Source: Ruminococcus sp. UBA7158 (GTDB taxonomy: Bacteria; Bacillota; Clostridia; Oscillospirales; Ruminococcaceae). Taken from it: a DNA stretch of 30,349 nucleotides. Position 1 is the stretch's first letter; the number at the start of each line of letters is the position of its first letter. Positions 1 to 7,284 of the stretch are shown here, piece by piece. The position numbers were made by a program, and so were the translations under genes. The notes under the pieces are model-generated. The model did no database searches and had not been told where the DNA came from. It was given only the letters and a program-made list of their open reading frames with translations. Location of the stretch: assembly GCA_002491605.1 (NCBI GenBank), contig DKWG01000034.1, positions 1 through 30,349 on the forward strand, written 5' to 3'.

Positions 1-46
1 AAGCTATGGATACAATGATTTGGAACTTGCGTTCCGAATCTTGATC

Positions 47-123
47 CGAATCTGAAAGAATTGCTCTGAAGGCGAAGCCGTTCCTGATGCCGCTTGGTTG
101 TTAATGCAATTCTTTCGGGTTGA
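47..123. other. Long imperfect inverted repeat upstream of the first gene
   Basis: Positions 47-64 pair with 106-123, giving an 18-bp stem with three G-U type pairs around a 41-nt loop. The loop holds a small GGC-GAA-GCC hairpin (71-79). No T-tract follows, so it is not an obvious intrinsic terminator. It lies about 85 nt before the DUF1292 start, and no complete gene is visible in 1-208. It could be a structured 5' leader or the end of an upstream unit. Confidence 0.5.
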
Positions 124-208
124 GTGGGAATGATTAAAAACAAATTGTCATAAGGCGTCAGAGCTTGGACGCACTTGTTAATGGATAAGTTAAAAAGGTG
201 GCATAGAA

Positions 209-487
209 ATGGCAGACAGAGCTATTATGACTGCAATAGGTGAAAACGGCGAGATTATCGACTGCGACGTGCTCTTTACATTTAAGAACACCGCAACAAA
301 CCGCTGCTACATCGTTTATACTGAGAATACGTCTGACGAAAACGGCGACACGGAGGTTTTTGCGTCTATTTTCGACCCGGACGACAAAGCATTGACCCTT
401 TCACCTATTGAGACTGAGGAAGAATGGGCTTTGCTTGAATCAAAGCTTCGTGAATACGAACGCAGCAAGGATAACAACGGAGGATAA
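209..487 (+). CDS. DUF1292 family protein
   Basis: A 92-residue acidic protein of the DUF1292 (YrzB-like) family, widespread in Firmicutes and of unknown function. The family pattern is visible: an N-terminal strand around GENGEIIDCDVLFTF, a central YIVYTE stretch, then ASIFDPDD and a C-terminal helix with EEEWALLESKL. An AAGGTGG ribosome site at 195-201 sits 7 nt before the ATG. The stop at 485-487 is only 4 nt before the GH8 start, and the GH8 ribosome site GGAGG lies inside the end of this gene, so the two are almost certainly co-transcribed. In other Firmicutes this gene usually sits near alaS/ruvX, so the pairing with a xylanolytic enzyme is unusual. Confidence 0.85.
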   Translation: MADRAIMTAIGENGEIIDCDVLFTFKNTATNRCYIVYTENTSDENGDTEVFASIFDPDDKALTLSPIETEEEWALLESKLREYERSKDNNGG

Positions 488-491
488 TACT

Positions 492-1652
492 ATGGAAAAT
501 TATAAGACAACGGGATACAGAAATCTTTTAGCCGAGCTTGGAATACCTCAGGCTGAAATCGATAAAAGGGTAAAAGACTCATTTAACACTATGTTCAAGG
601 GCAGTGCAGACGTTACGCTGTATCATGACTCAGGCGACGACATGGGTTATGTTGAAGACACAGGAAATATTGACGCCAGAACAGAGGGTATGTCATACGG
701 AATGATGATGTGCGTTCAGATGGACGAGCATGAGCTTTTCGACCGCATCTGGAAGTGGTCAATGACGAATATGTACATGACTGAGGGACATCATGCAGGA
801 TACTTCGCATGGTCGTGCGCTCCTGACGGTACAAAGAACGCAAACGGTCCTGCACCGGACGGTGAGGAGTACTATGCTATGGCGCTGTTCTTTGCGTCAC
901 ACCGCTGGGGAGACGGCGAGGGGATATATAATTATTCTCACTGGGCAAAGACCATTTTAAGGGACTGCATTCACAGGAACGGCGAGGGAGAGAAGCAAGG
1001 CTCAACCATGTGGAACACTGAAAACCATCTTATAAAGTTTGTCCCCGATACACCTTTTTCCGATCCGTCCTATCATCTTCCTCATTTTTACGAGCTGTTT
1101 GCGCAGTGGGCAAACGAGGAGGACAGAGAGTTTTGGTCAGAGGCGGCAAAAGCCAGCAGGAAGTATCTGCATAGCGCTTGTCATCCCGAAACCGGTCTTT
1201 GCACTGACTACGCAGAGTTCAGCGGTGAGGAAATTGCGGACCTTCCTTGGAACAAGAAACACAATTATTACTACTCCGATTCATACAGAACGGTTATGAA
1301 CATATCCCTCGACAGCGAGTGGTTCGGAGTCGACCCGTGGCAGTCTGAAAACAACGCAAGACTTCAGCGTTTCTTTAAGGATGCCGGCGACAGGTGGGAC
1401 AGCGTTCCCGATAAGTCAGGCAGCTTCATCGACGAAAAGGTAATGCACCCGACGGCTGTTATAGCTTCAAATGCGGCGGCTTCTTTAGCAGTATTCAACG
1501 GCAGCTGCGATGATGAGACTGAAAAGCTCGCCAAGGAGTTTGTAATGAAGTTCTGGAACACCCCGTTAAGAGAAGGAAAGCGTCGCTATTATGACAACTG
1601 CCTATACTTCTTCGCACTTTTGATGCTCAGTGGAAAATATAGGATATGGTAA
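492..1652 (+). CDS. GH8 reducing-end xylose-releasing exo-oligoxylanase
   Basis: A 386-residue glycoside hydrolase family 8 enzyme, closest in pattern to Rex (EC 3.2.1.156), which removes xylose from the reducing end of xylo-oligosaccharides in the cytoplasm. No signal peptide is present, as expected. The block RTEGMSYGMMM carries the likely general acid Glu65, and YYYSDSYRT carries Asp263 as the likely base. The length matches the Bacillus halodurans enzyme (about 388 residues). An in-frame upstream start at 408 would overlap DUF1292 by 80 nt. The ATG at 492 is preferred because GGAGG (479-483) precedes it and the protein then begins like the family. A strong terminator follows. Confidence 0.93.
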   Translation: MENYKTTGYRNLLAELGIPQAEIDKRVKDSFNTMFKGSADVTLYHDSGDDMGYVEDTGNIDARTEGMSYGMMMCVQMDEHELFDRIWKWSMTNMYMTEGHHAGYFAWSCAPDGTKNANGPAPDGEEYYAMALFFASHRWGDGEGIYNYSHWAKTILRDCIHRNGEGEKQGSTMWNTENHLIKFVPDTPFSDPSYHLPHFYELFAQWANEEDREFWSEAAKASRKYLHSACHPETGLCTDYAEFSGEEIADLPWNKKHNYYYSDSYRTVMNISLDSEWFGVDPWQSENNARLQRFFKDAGDRWDSVPDKSGSFIDEKVMHPTAVIASNAAASLAVFNGSCDDETEKLAKEFVMKFWNTPLREGKRRYYDNCLYFFALLMLSGKYRIW

Positions 1653-1685
1653 TATGATTCTTTGAATGTATAGATGAATATTTGA

Positions 1686-1735
1686 AAGCCGTACAAGACC
1701 ATTGATTGATGGATATTGTACGGCTTTTTTTCTTT
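1686..1735 (+). terminator. Intrinsic terminator after GH8 gene
   Basis: Perfect 11-bp stem AAGCCGTACAA (1686-1696) with TTGTACGGCTT (1716-1726), then a run of seven Ts and further T-rich sequence. It ends the DUF1292-GH8 unit. Confidence 0.93.
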
Positions 1736-1751
1736 AATTTAGTTTATACTA

Positions 1752-1782
1752 TTGACTTTGACACCGTGTCATACATTATAAT
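1752..1782 (+). promoter_or_regulatory. MerR-type promoter with operator dyad in a 19-bp spacer
   Basis: The -35 TTGACT (1752-1757) and -10 TATAAT (1777-1782) are separated by 19 bp, the hallmark of promoters twisted open by MerR-family activators. A perfect dyad TGACAC-C-GTGTCA (1759-1771) fills the spacer. The next gene encodes a MerR-type regulator, so autoregulation is the natural reading. Confidence 0.85.
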
Positions 1783-1856
1783 AGCCGCAAGAGGCTATTA
1801 TATGGTTTAAGTGCGCAGTTTTTTCGCCGCTGAAGCGGCAACCGAAAACGATGTGC
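1777..1856 (+). other. Hairpin-rich leader of the MerR-type gene
   Basis: Two stems lie between the promoter and the coding start. The first, 1777-1786 with 1793-1802, overlaps the -10. The second, 1813-1856, has a GC-rich top (GCCGC-TGAA-GCGGC, 1826-1839). No T-tract follows. The leader is about 125 nt long. Confidence 0.5.
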
Positions 1857-1915
1857 AATTATAACATAACGCTTCGCTTTAAGCAGCGATTTTTCGATGA
1901 AAGGAGATGAAAAAG

Positions 1916-3034
1916 TTGGATTTATTAACGATCAGCCAGACGGCGCAAGCATATGATGTTACTCCAAGAATGCTCAGGCATTATGAAAAACTCGGGTTAA
2001 TCAGTCCTCATTATATCGAGGACTATGCCTACAGATGCTATGATGAAAATGCCATAAAGCGTCTTCGGATAATCATTTTGCTTAGAAAACTCAGAATACC
2101 ATTAAAACAGATTGCAGTTATTCTCAATGACGGCAAATGCTCTGAAACTATTGCGATATTACAGGATAATCTAAAAGAGCTTAATAGTCAGATAAACTCT
2201 CTTGAGACTGTGAGAAACATTTTAAACGATTTTTTAACCCGTCTCAAGGATGGAATAAGCGGGGTTAATGTCAGCATTGACCTGCTCAATGATAATGAGC
2301 TGTTGGATGCTGTGAATTCTATTTCTATTTCAAAAAATGCGTTAAGGGAGATAAGCCAGTCAGCAAATGCATCTCAAGCTGACGGTTCTTCGTCTTCACA
2401 AACGGAATACAATGTCATTGATTCGGAGTTGATTACACCTCAGGACGATGAAAATGAAACAGACAATAAGGAGTCATATATGTCAGAACTTAATTCAGCG
2501 AATGAAAACATAAATAAAAATTTAAATGTAAGAATAATTCAGCTTCCGCCGTTCACTGTGGCGTCTAACCGTATAATAAGCAAAGAACCCGAAGCAACTG
2601 TAGGCGTCTTAATAAATAAGTTTATAAAGGAAAGCAGGCTATATGAGATTAAGCCGGATTCAAGATATTTCGGATTTAACCATCCGAATCCCGGAATTCT
2701 GCCTGACGGAGATTACGGCTATGAGGTATGGGTGACAATTCCCGACGACATGGAAGTCCCATCGCCGCTTGAGAAGAAGCATTTTGACGGCGGACTGTTT
2801 GCTGCTCTTGCGATACAGTTTCCCGAATTTTCTCTTTGGCAGGATTTACTCAATTGGGTAAATGACAGCGAACTGTTTGATGTTGATTTCAGGGGGACAG
2901 AAGAAATAATGGGTGGAGCTTTAGAAGAGCATCTCAACTTTGTGTATGCCGCGCATATGGATTTGACAGATGACAGCTTAACTAAACAGCTGGATCTGTT
3001 GTTTCCGATAAAAAAGAAGAATAGTGATAAGTAA
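1916..3034 (+). CDS. MerR family regulator with C-terminal effector-binding domain
   Basis: The N-terminal winged helix (ISQTAQAYDVTPRMLRHYEKLGL, then ...YRCYDENAIKRLRII) is classic MerR. A coiled-coil dimerisation helix follows (about residues 70-120), then a polar linker rich in S, Q, D and N. From about residue 200 to 365 there is a GyrI-like/BmrR-type ligand-binding domain, with YGYEVWVTIP and FDGGLFAALAI typical. It probably senses a small hydrophobic or cationic ligand; which one cannot be told. An ATG at 1907 directly abuts the AAGGAG (1901-1906) and could not be used efficiently. The in-frame TTG at 1916 has a 9-nt spacing and is the likelier start. A MerR-type operator lies upstream. 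Confidence 0.88.
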   Translation: MDLLTISQTAQAYDVTPRMLRHYEKLGLISPHYIEDYAYRCYDENAIKRLRIIILLRKLRIPLKQIAVILNDGKCSETIAILQDNLKELNSQINSLETVRNILNDFLTRLKDGISGVNVSIDLLNDNELLDAVNSISISKNALREISQSANASQADGSSSSQTEYNVIDSELITPQDDENETDNKESYMSELNSANENINKNLNVRIIQLPPFTVASNRIISKEPEATVGVLINKFIKESRLYEIKPDSRYFGFNHPNPGILPDGDYGYEVWVTIPDDMEVPSPLEKKHFDGGLFAALAIQFPEFSLWQDLLNWVNDSELFDVDFRGTEEIMGGALEEHLNFVYAAHMDLTDDSLTKQLDLLFPIKKKNSDK

Positions 3035-3040
3035 ATAATC

Positions 3041-3081
3041 AAAACAGCTGCCGCAGCGTTTTTGTTGAGGGCAGCTGTTTT
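3041..3081 (+). terminator. Terminator after MerR-type gene
   Basis: Perfect 12-bp stem AAAACAGCTGCC (3041-3052) with GGCAGCTGTTTT (3070-3081). The flanking A and T runs could allow termination in both directions. Confidence 0.85.
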
Positions 3082-3136
3082 ATGTGATTAATTAGCATTA
3101 TATTTATAATAAAATCAAAAAATATGAAGAAATTTA

Positions 3137-3164
3137 TAGACAATGGGCAAAAAGTTGTTATAAT
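3137..3164 (+). promoter_or_regulatory. Possible promoter of the TraX-like gene
   Basis: TAGACA (3137-3142), a 16-bp spacer and TATAAT (3159-3164) in a very AT-rich intergenic stretch (3082-3272). The -35 is weak. Confidence 0.4.
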
Positions 3165-3272
3165 AAAATAATTATAGAAGAAAACAGTAAATTCATTAAT
3201 TTATCTACTAATGCTTATCAAAATGTACAGTAAGATTACCGGATTATTAAAGACAGAAAACGGAGGACACAA

Positions 3273-4163
3273 ATGACCACCTCGCAGCTGAAATACACCG
3301 CACTAATCTTCATGACCATAGACCATATCGGAGCGTTCATTCCGGGCACTCCGATTTGGCTTCATTATATCGGAAGGCTGGCGGCTCCGATATTCTTCTT
3401 TGTTGCTGTTGAAGGCATAATGCACACCGTCAACAGAAAAAAAGTATCTTTTGCGGCTCTATATTTCAAGCGTTCTTATGTCAGCAGCGGAATACGTGAT
3501 AGAAACTTTTTGCAATATCATTGTCGATAACAATATATTTGCTTCTATCCTTTTCGGAACTGCGATTGTCTATATTTTAGAGGAGTTCAGGGATAATAGG
3601 CGCAAGCGGAATCTTTTGCTTCTCGCCTTCGTATGCTGGCAGATAGTAACTATAGTGCTGCTTGGGACATTTATCTACTTTGATGTTTTTGAAAGCACTT
3701 GCATTACAAACCTAATTGCAGTGATTTTAGGAAACTATTTGGTAGGCGGAGAGGGAGCAATGTATTTAACGCTCGCTATTCTGCTTTTTTACCTATTAAG
3801 AGACAGCAAAAAGAGGCTTGCTTTGGGCTATATTGCATATTGCGTTTTGTTTTCTGCGTTGACTGTTTTTAAAGGAGCGACTTATTGCTATGAGATTGCC
3901 ACAAGGCTTTTTAACAGGACTGCTGCGGATATTTTTGTGAGATTCCCGCTGTTTGAAGTTTTAGGCTTGCCGATTTCAGGAAATATTTTGGGCGCTTCCT
4001 ACTTTTCACTTGCTTTCAAGAGCTTTTATCAGTGGATGATGATTTTCGCTCTGCCAATTATCCTTTTATACAACGGCGAGCGTGGAAGATATCCAAAATG
4101 GCTTTTTATGCTTACTATCCGCTTCACATCTTTGCGCTGGCGTTGATTGGTTCGGTTCTATAA
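3273..4163 (+). pseudogene. TraX family membrane protein, broken by two frameshifts
   Basis: The N-terminal part (LKYTALIFMTIDHIGAFIPG..., LHYIGRLAAPIFFFVAVEGIMHT) is typical of TraX proteins, multi-pass membrane proteins named for F-pilin acetylation but common on Firmicute chromosomes. Two indels break the frame. A run of seven As at 3437-3443 has one A too many: removing it joins ...VNRKK to YLLRLYISSVLMSAAEYV. Near 4109 a run of five Ts is one short: adding one gives WLFYAYYPLHIFALALIGSVL and a stop at 4161-4163. The repaired product is about 296 residues, normal for the family. Both lesions are in homopolymers, so sequencing error is as likely as real decay. Confidence 0.85.
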
Positions 4164-4228
4164 GTAGGACTTATCATCGAAGCGGCATATATACAAAAAC
4201 AGTTATGCTGATTTTATACTGACAAATA

Positions 4229-4265
4229 CAAATCCCACGGACACCTCAGAGTTCCGTGGGATTTG
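4229..4265. terminator. Bidirectional terminator between convergent genes
   Basis: Perfect 12-bp stem CAAATCCCACGG (4229-4240) with CCGTGGGATTTG (4254-4265). It lies between the TraX-like gene (+) and the XRE gene (-), so it probably serves both. Confidence 0.75.
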
Positions 4266-4288
4266 CTGTTATATAAATGTTATATGAA

Positions 4289-4681
4289 TCAATTCCATCC
4301 GTATTTAAAGCCGAAGTATATCACATAAGCCCATCCGAGAACGCCATGGAGAATAGCCCAGCCTATTGAGTGCCACTTTATATATGAAATAACGACTGCG
4401 ATAACGCATCCAAGGCTGACGCCGTCTTTGGTGGCGGTTTTAGCACTTTCCTTTGTGACGATTGCATTATTCGTTGATTTATCTCCCTGCTCGCCGTATA
4501 TAACGTCTTCAATCGGCACTTCTAAAGTGCGGGATATCTGCTCTAGAGTGTCGATATCAGGCTCTGTTCTTCCTGTTTCCCAGCTCGAAAGAGCCTGGCG
4601 TGTGACGTTTAATTTAGCTGCAAGCTCTTCCTGCGTCAGCCCCTTAGTGCTGCGCAGCTTTTTGATATTTTTCCCAACCAT
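4289..4681 (-). CDS. XRE-type HTH regulator with C-terminal membrane segment
   Basis: A 130-residue protein. Residues about 5-60 form an HTH_3 Cro/C1-type domain (IKKLRSTKGLTQEELAAKLNVTRQALSSWETGRTEPD...). A short linker is followed by a hydrophobic C-terminus (SLGCVIAVVISYI... GWAILHGVLGWAYVIYFGF) that could span the membrane once or twice. Such HTH-plus-membrane proteins are common in Clostridia and may tether a regulator to the membrane. A TTG at 4690 is possible, but ATG 4681 follows GAAAGG at about 9 nt and is preferred. It has its own promoter and is downstream of the sigma-factor gene on the same strand. Confidence 0.85.
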   Translation of the reverse strand: MVGKNIKKLRSTKGLTQEELAAKLNVTRQALSSWETGRTEPDIDTLEQISRTLEVPIEDVIYGEQGDKSTNNAIVTKESAKTATKDGVSLGCVIAVVISYIKWHSIGWAILHGVLGWAYVIYFGFKYGWN

Positions 4682-4756
4682 ACTAATCAACCTTTCGCAT
4701 ATACTTTTTGATGTGAGCTTACTCGTTATGTATCACCACCATAAACTCACAGCTTT

Positions 4757-4785
4757 AGTATACACATAAACCGTTGATAGTTCAA
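4757..4785 (-). promoter_or_regulatory. Promoter of XRE gene
   Basis: On the minus strand TTGAAC (4785-4780), a 17-bp spacer and TATACT (4762-4757), about 76 nt before the XRE start. Confidence 0.7.
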
Positions 4786-4812
4786 GCAACAATACGGATA
4801 TTTCGGGAAAAA

Positions 4813-6309
4813 TCAGTTGTTCTTGACCGCATAGAACGCCGCAGGACCTTCAAAATCCGGCATAAGAAGCTCGCCTGACTTAACAGCACATCCGCCGATG
4901 AATCCAAAGGTGAGTGTTGGCAGCAGCTGATAGATAATGACTTCCACCTCGTCCGCTATGGTTTTGGGTGCGTGTGTGCGCATGATGTTAACAGCGCATT
5001 CAAACAGCTTGCCAACTAAATCAGCCATTGCGGATATTTCAGAGCCTATGATACCAATCAGCTCGTTTTCCTGAGCTTCGCTTAAGACCATTACGCTTGG
5101 CTCAACCTTTTGGTTAATAACATCTGATACATGCTTCATTACACTGGGGAAGTTTTCACCGACAGAACGCTTTTCCCCGAGAAGCGCAAGGTCAATAAAC
5201 GATGTTCTGAATATGTCGTTAGGATAATTGGTTTCGGCAAATCCTATAAAGTCGTATTCCTTAGGCAGGTTATCGCAGGATATTCCGTAGCAGATGCCCG
5301 TAGTATCTTTATAAAGCTCGTTGTACTTACGATCATATTGTGAATGATTCTGAGTGAACTGATTTCTGCCATTTCTTATCATTATCCAGGTGATTATCCA
5401 AAGAATCTGTGTGTCGGTCAGATGCTTAATGTATCCGGCGGCAGCTCTTATCTTTTCAAGCTTGCCCTTTGCACTCTTTAGGATGTCAGCGACTGCGGGG
5501 ATAACAAGCTTATCAGCGGTTTTGAAATACTCATTATAAAACTCCTCTGTGAATATTGTCAGCTTGGTCTGGAACTTGCCGTTTTTGGCGTATTCAATCA
5601 AGCCGTATTTCTCAAGAAGAGCTATTTCCTCCTCAAGATAAACAGAAGCAACACCAAGCTCTATAGCAAGCTCACGAACCGTCATGGGTGTGTAATATGC
5701 TGACAGAAGTATCTGACCGGGAAGCTTTCTTTGGAATAGATTATAGTATTCCTTATTGTAGTTACCTGAAAATAAAGCTTCAAATCTAAACGGTGCGGGG
5801 TTAAAGCTCTTTTCTCCGAAGTCTCTTTCCATGCTTATTCCTTCTTTCAATATTTTTCTCGTTTTAAAGAGATAGTACTTAACCATTTCAAGGGAGATAC
5901 CAAGCTTATCTGCAACCTCTTGGCAGCCAAGATTATCGTAGTAATAAGCGACAGTGCATTTGCGGTATTCGCCGGACAAAAGCGATATTTCACGACGAAG
6001 AATCATAGCGTCCTCAGTCCTGATGAGATCGTCTATAAAGTCTGACTCCTGCGGGATTTCATCGTCAAGCTCGTCGAACTGATTGCGGCTTCTTCTGCGC
6101 ATGAATTTTTTATAGGTGTTAGCTGCTATTGCCCATATGTAGCCGTAAAAAGCTTCGGGTGTCTTGATTTTGTCTGCACTTTGAAGAATCGCTAAGGCAA
6201 TATCATTTGTTAAGTCCTCGGCGTCCTCCTTGTTGGACACTCTTGACAGCGAATAGGCAAAAATCGTTTTGAGGTTTTCTTCGATAAACTCAGTTGCAAG
6301 CTGTTTCAT
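4813..6309 (-). CDS. ECF-like sigma factor with long winged-helix C-terminal extension
   Basis: A 498-residue protein. Residues 1-75 resemble sigma-70 region 2 (EDAEDLTNDIALAIL, IWAIAANTYKKFMRR). Residues about 108-158 form region 4 with its HTH (CQEVADKLGISLEMVKYYLFKTRKIL). A normal ECF sigma ends there, at about 160-200 residues. Here some 330 more residues follow, beginning with a second, winged-helix-like domain at about 207-254 (MTVRELAIELGVASVYLEEEIALLEKYGLIEY) and then a mostly helical region with no family I recognise. The extension may sense a signal or bind DNA; its role is unknown. I see no anti-sigma gene next to it. The gene runs away from the DMP19 gene. Confidence 0.85.
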   Translation of the reverse strand: MKQLATEFIEENLKTIFAYSLSRVSNKEDAEDLTNDIALAILQSADKIKTPEAFYGYIWAIAANTYKKFMRRRSRNQFDELDDEIPQESDFIDDLIRTEDAMILRREISLLSGEYRKCTVAYYYDNLGCQEVADKLGISLEMVKYYLFKTRKILKEGISMERDFGEKSFNPAPFRFEALFSGNYNKEYYNLFQRKLPGQILLSAYYTPMTVRELAIELGVASVYLEEEIALLEKYGLIEYAKNGKFQTKLTIFTEEFYNEYFKTADKLVIPAVADILKSAKGKLEKIRAAAGYIKHLTDTQILWIITWIMIRNGRNQFTQNHSQYDRKYNELYKDTTGICYGISCDNLPKEYDFIGFAETNYPNDIFRTSFIDLALLGEKRSVGENFPSVMKHVSDVINQKVEPSVMVLSEAQENELIGIIGSEISAMADLVGKLFECAVNIMRTHAPKTIADEVEVIIYQLLPTLTFGFIGGCAVKSGELLMPDFEGPAAFYAVKNN

Positions 6310-6319
6310 TGGTTATGTC

Positions 6320-6480
6320 TCCTTTTTGGTTAATGGCTTGTGTTTCGAAAGCTTTCGTGAATGCGATGATTATAGCGAAGCGTTCGCTTCAAGATGACGA
6401 GTGCCCTCTTTTGAGGAATCTTAGAAGCGTAATAATCAGCGCTTTCATTAGTATAGTACCAGATTAAGAGAATTGGTTAA
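6320..6480. other. Inverted-repeat-rich leader upstream of the sigma-factor gene
   Basis: Contains the perfect palindrome CGAAAGCTTTCG, a GAAGC-GTTC-GCTTC hairpin, CCTC-TTTT-GAGG, and a wider GATTAT...ATAATC pair enclosing the last two. It forms the 5' side of the minus-strand sigma-factor gene. I could not pick a convincing promoter. Confidence 0.4.
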
Positions 6481-6581
6481 CCGGATTTTTAAAAAGTATC
6501 TCGGTTTTTGTGTGACTTTTAATAAGTATAAATGTTATATCCACTTGCGACTTTGAAATTATTATAATAGCAAACATATCC

Positions 6582-6610
6582 TTGACTGATGTAATTATTT
6601 GTGTTATTAT
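6582..6610 (+). promoter_or_regulatory. Promoter of DMP19-like gene
   Basis: TTGACT (6582-6587), a 17-bp spacer and TATTAT (6605-6610), about 20 nt before the ATG at 6631. The leader is therefore very short. Confidence 0.7.
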
Positions 6611-6630
6611 TGACGCAAGGTGGTGATAAA

Positions 6631-7140
6631 ATGGATTTTTTGAAAGATATTAAAATTGAAAGTGAGATAGAAAAGTTTATCAACAGACCTTTAGATATTA
6701 AGGAAATACTCATGCGTGATACAGACATAAATGTTGTAGTTGATGCATACGAATTTTTTATGCGAAAATATCAATGGGATATTGATAACTGTCAAGACCT
6801 TGTAATCAAAAATTTTCTGTTAGCTTTTTCATTTGATGGAGAGGTTCAGAATGGCGGATTTTGCCAAATGTTTTACAATGACAGTGGCAAATATACATAT
6901 CAAACTGTGGATGCTCTGCATACTATTGGCGCTTTAGATGCAGAGAAGCTATTAATAGAAGCTATTGCTCTCTTCCCTGATGGTAATGTTCCAGAGGATG
7001 ACGATTTAAGAAGTCAGATACTTGATCAGATTGCAGATGAGGGTATTGATTTTTGCGATCTTGATAGGAAATATGATGTAGATATTCTTCCACCGTGCTA
7101 TCAGTATTTGATTAAAAATAAAGAACTTCTGATTGGCTGA
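6631..7140 (+). CDS. DMP19/DUF4375 family acidic protein
   Basis: A 169-residue protein with the DMP19 (DUF4375) family core: a stretch around NFLLAFSFDGEVQNGGFCQMF and a following helix (TYQTVDALHTIGALDAEKLLIEAIALFP). By my count it has about 35 acidic against about 16 basic residues. In Neisseria DMP19 acts as a DNA mimic that blocks an HTH repressor; most relatives are uncharacterised, and mimicry here is only inference. An upstream in-frame GTG at 6601 is rejected: it lies inside the promoter, whereas ATG 6631 follows AAGGTGGTG with normal spacing. It is divergent from the sigma-factor gene and ends in a strong terminator. Confidence 0.82.
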   Translation: MDFLKDIKIESEIEKFINRPLDIKEILMRDTDINVVVDAYEFFMRKYQWDIDNCQDLVIKNFLLAFSFDGEVQNGGFCQMFYNDSGKYTYQTVDALHTIGALDAEKLLIEAIALFPDGNVPEDDDLRSQILDQIADEGIDFCDLDRKYDVDILPPCYQYLIKNKELLIG

Positions 7141-7200
7141 GTGCTTCGTCGGAATGTTTAAGGAATTCATAAAGCTAACTGAAAGGTTGGTTCTTCATCA

Positions 7201-7238
7201 TAGCAAAAAAGTCAGCCTATCGGCTGGCTTTTTTGCTA
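7201..7238. terminator. Strong bidirectional terminator
   Basis: Stem TAGCAAAAAAGTCAGCC with GGCTGGCTTTTTTGCTA (7201-7217 with 7222-7238), loop TATC, one T-G pair. It has an A6 run on one side and a T6 run on the other, between the DMP19-like gene (+) and the decayed beta-helix gene (-). Confidence 0.9.
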
Positions 7239-7284
7239 CATATAATGTGATAAAGCATTGTGAATAACATACTTAACTCAAACT

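Noticed and set aside
3430..3450. Programmed -1 ribosomal frameshift at the A-run in the TraX-like gene
   Set aside because: The run looks slippery, but the frame that restores TraX is +1, and a second indel downstream is also needed, so sequence error or decay is simpler.
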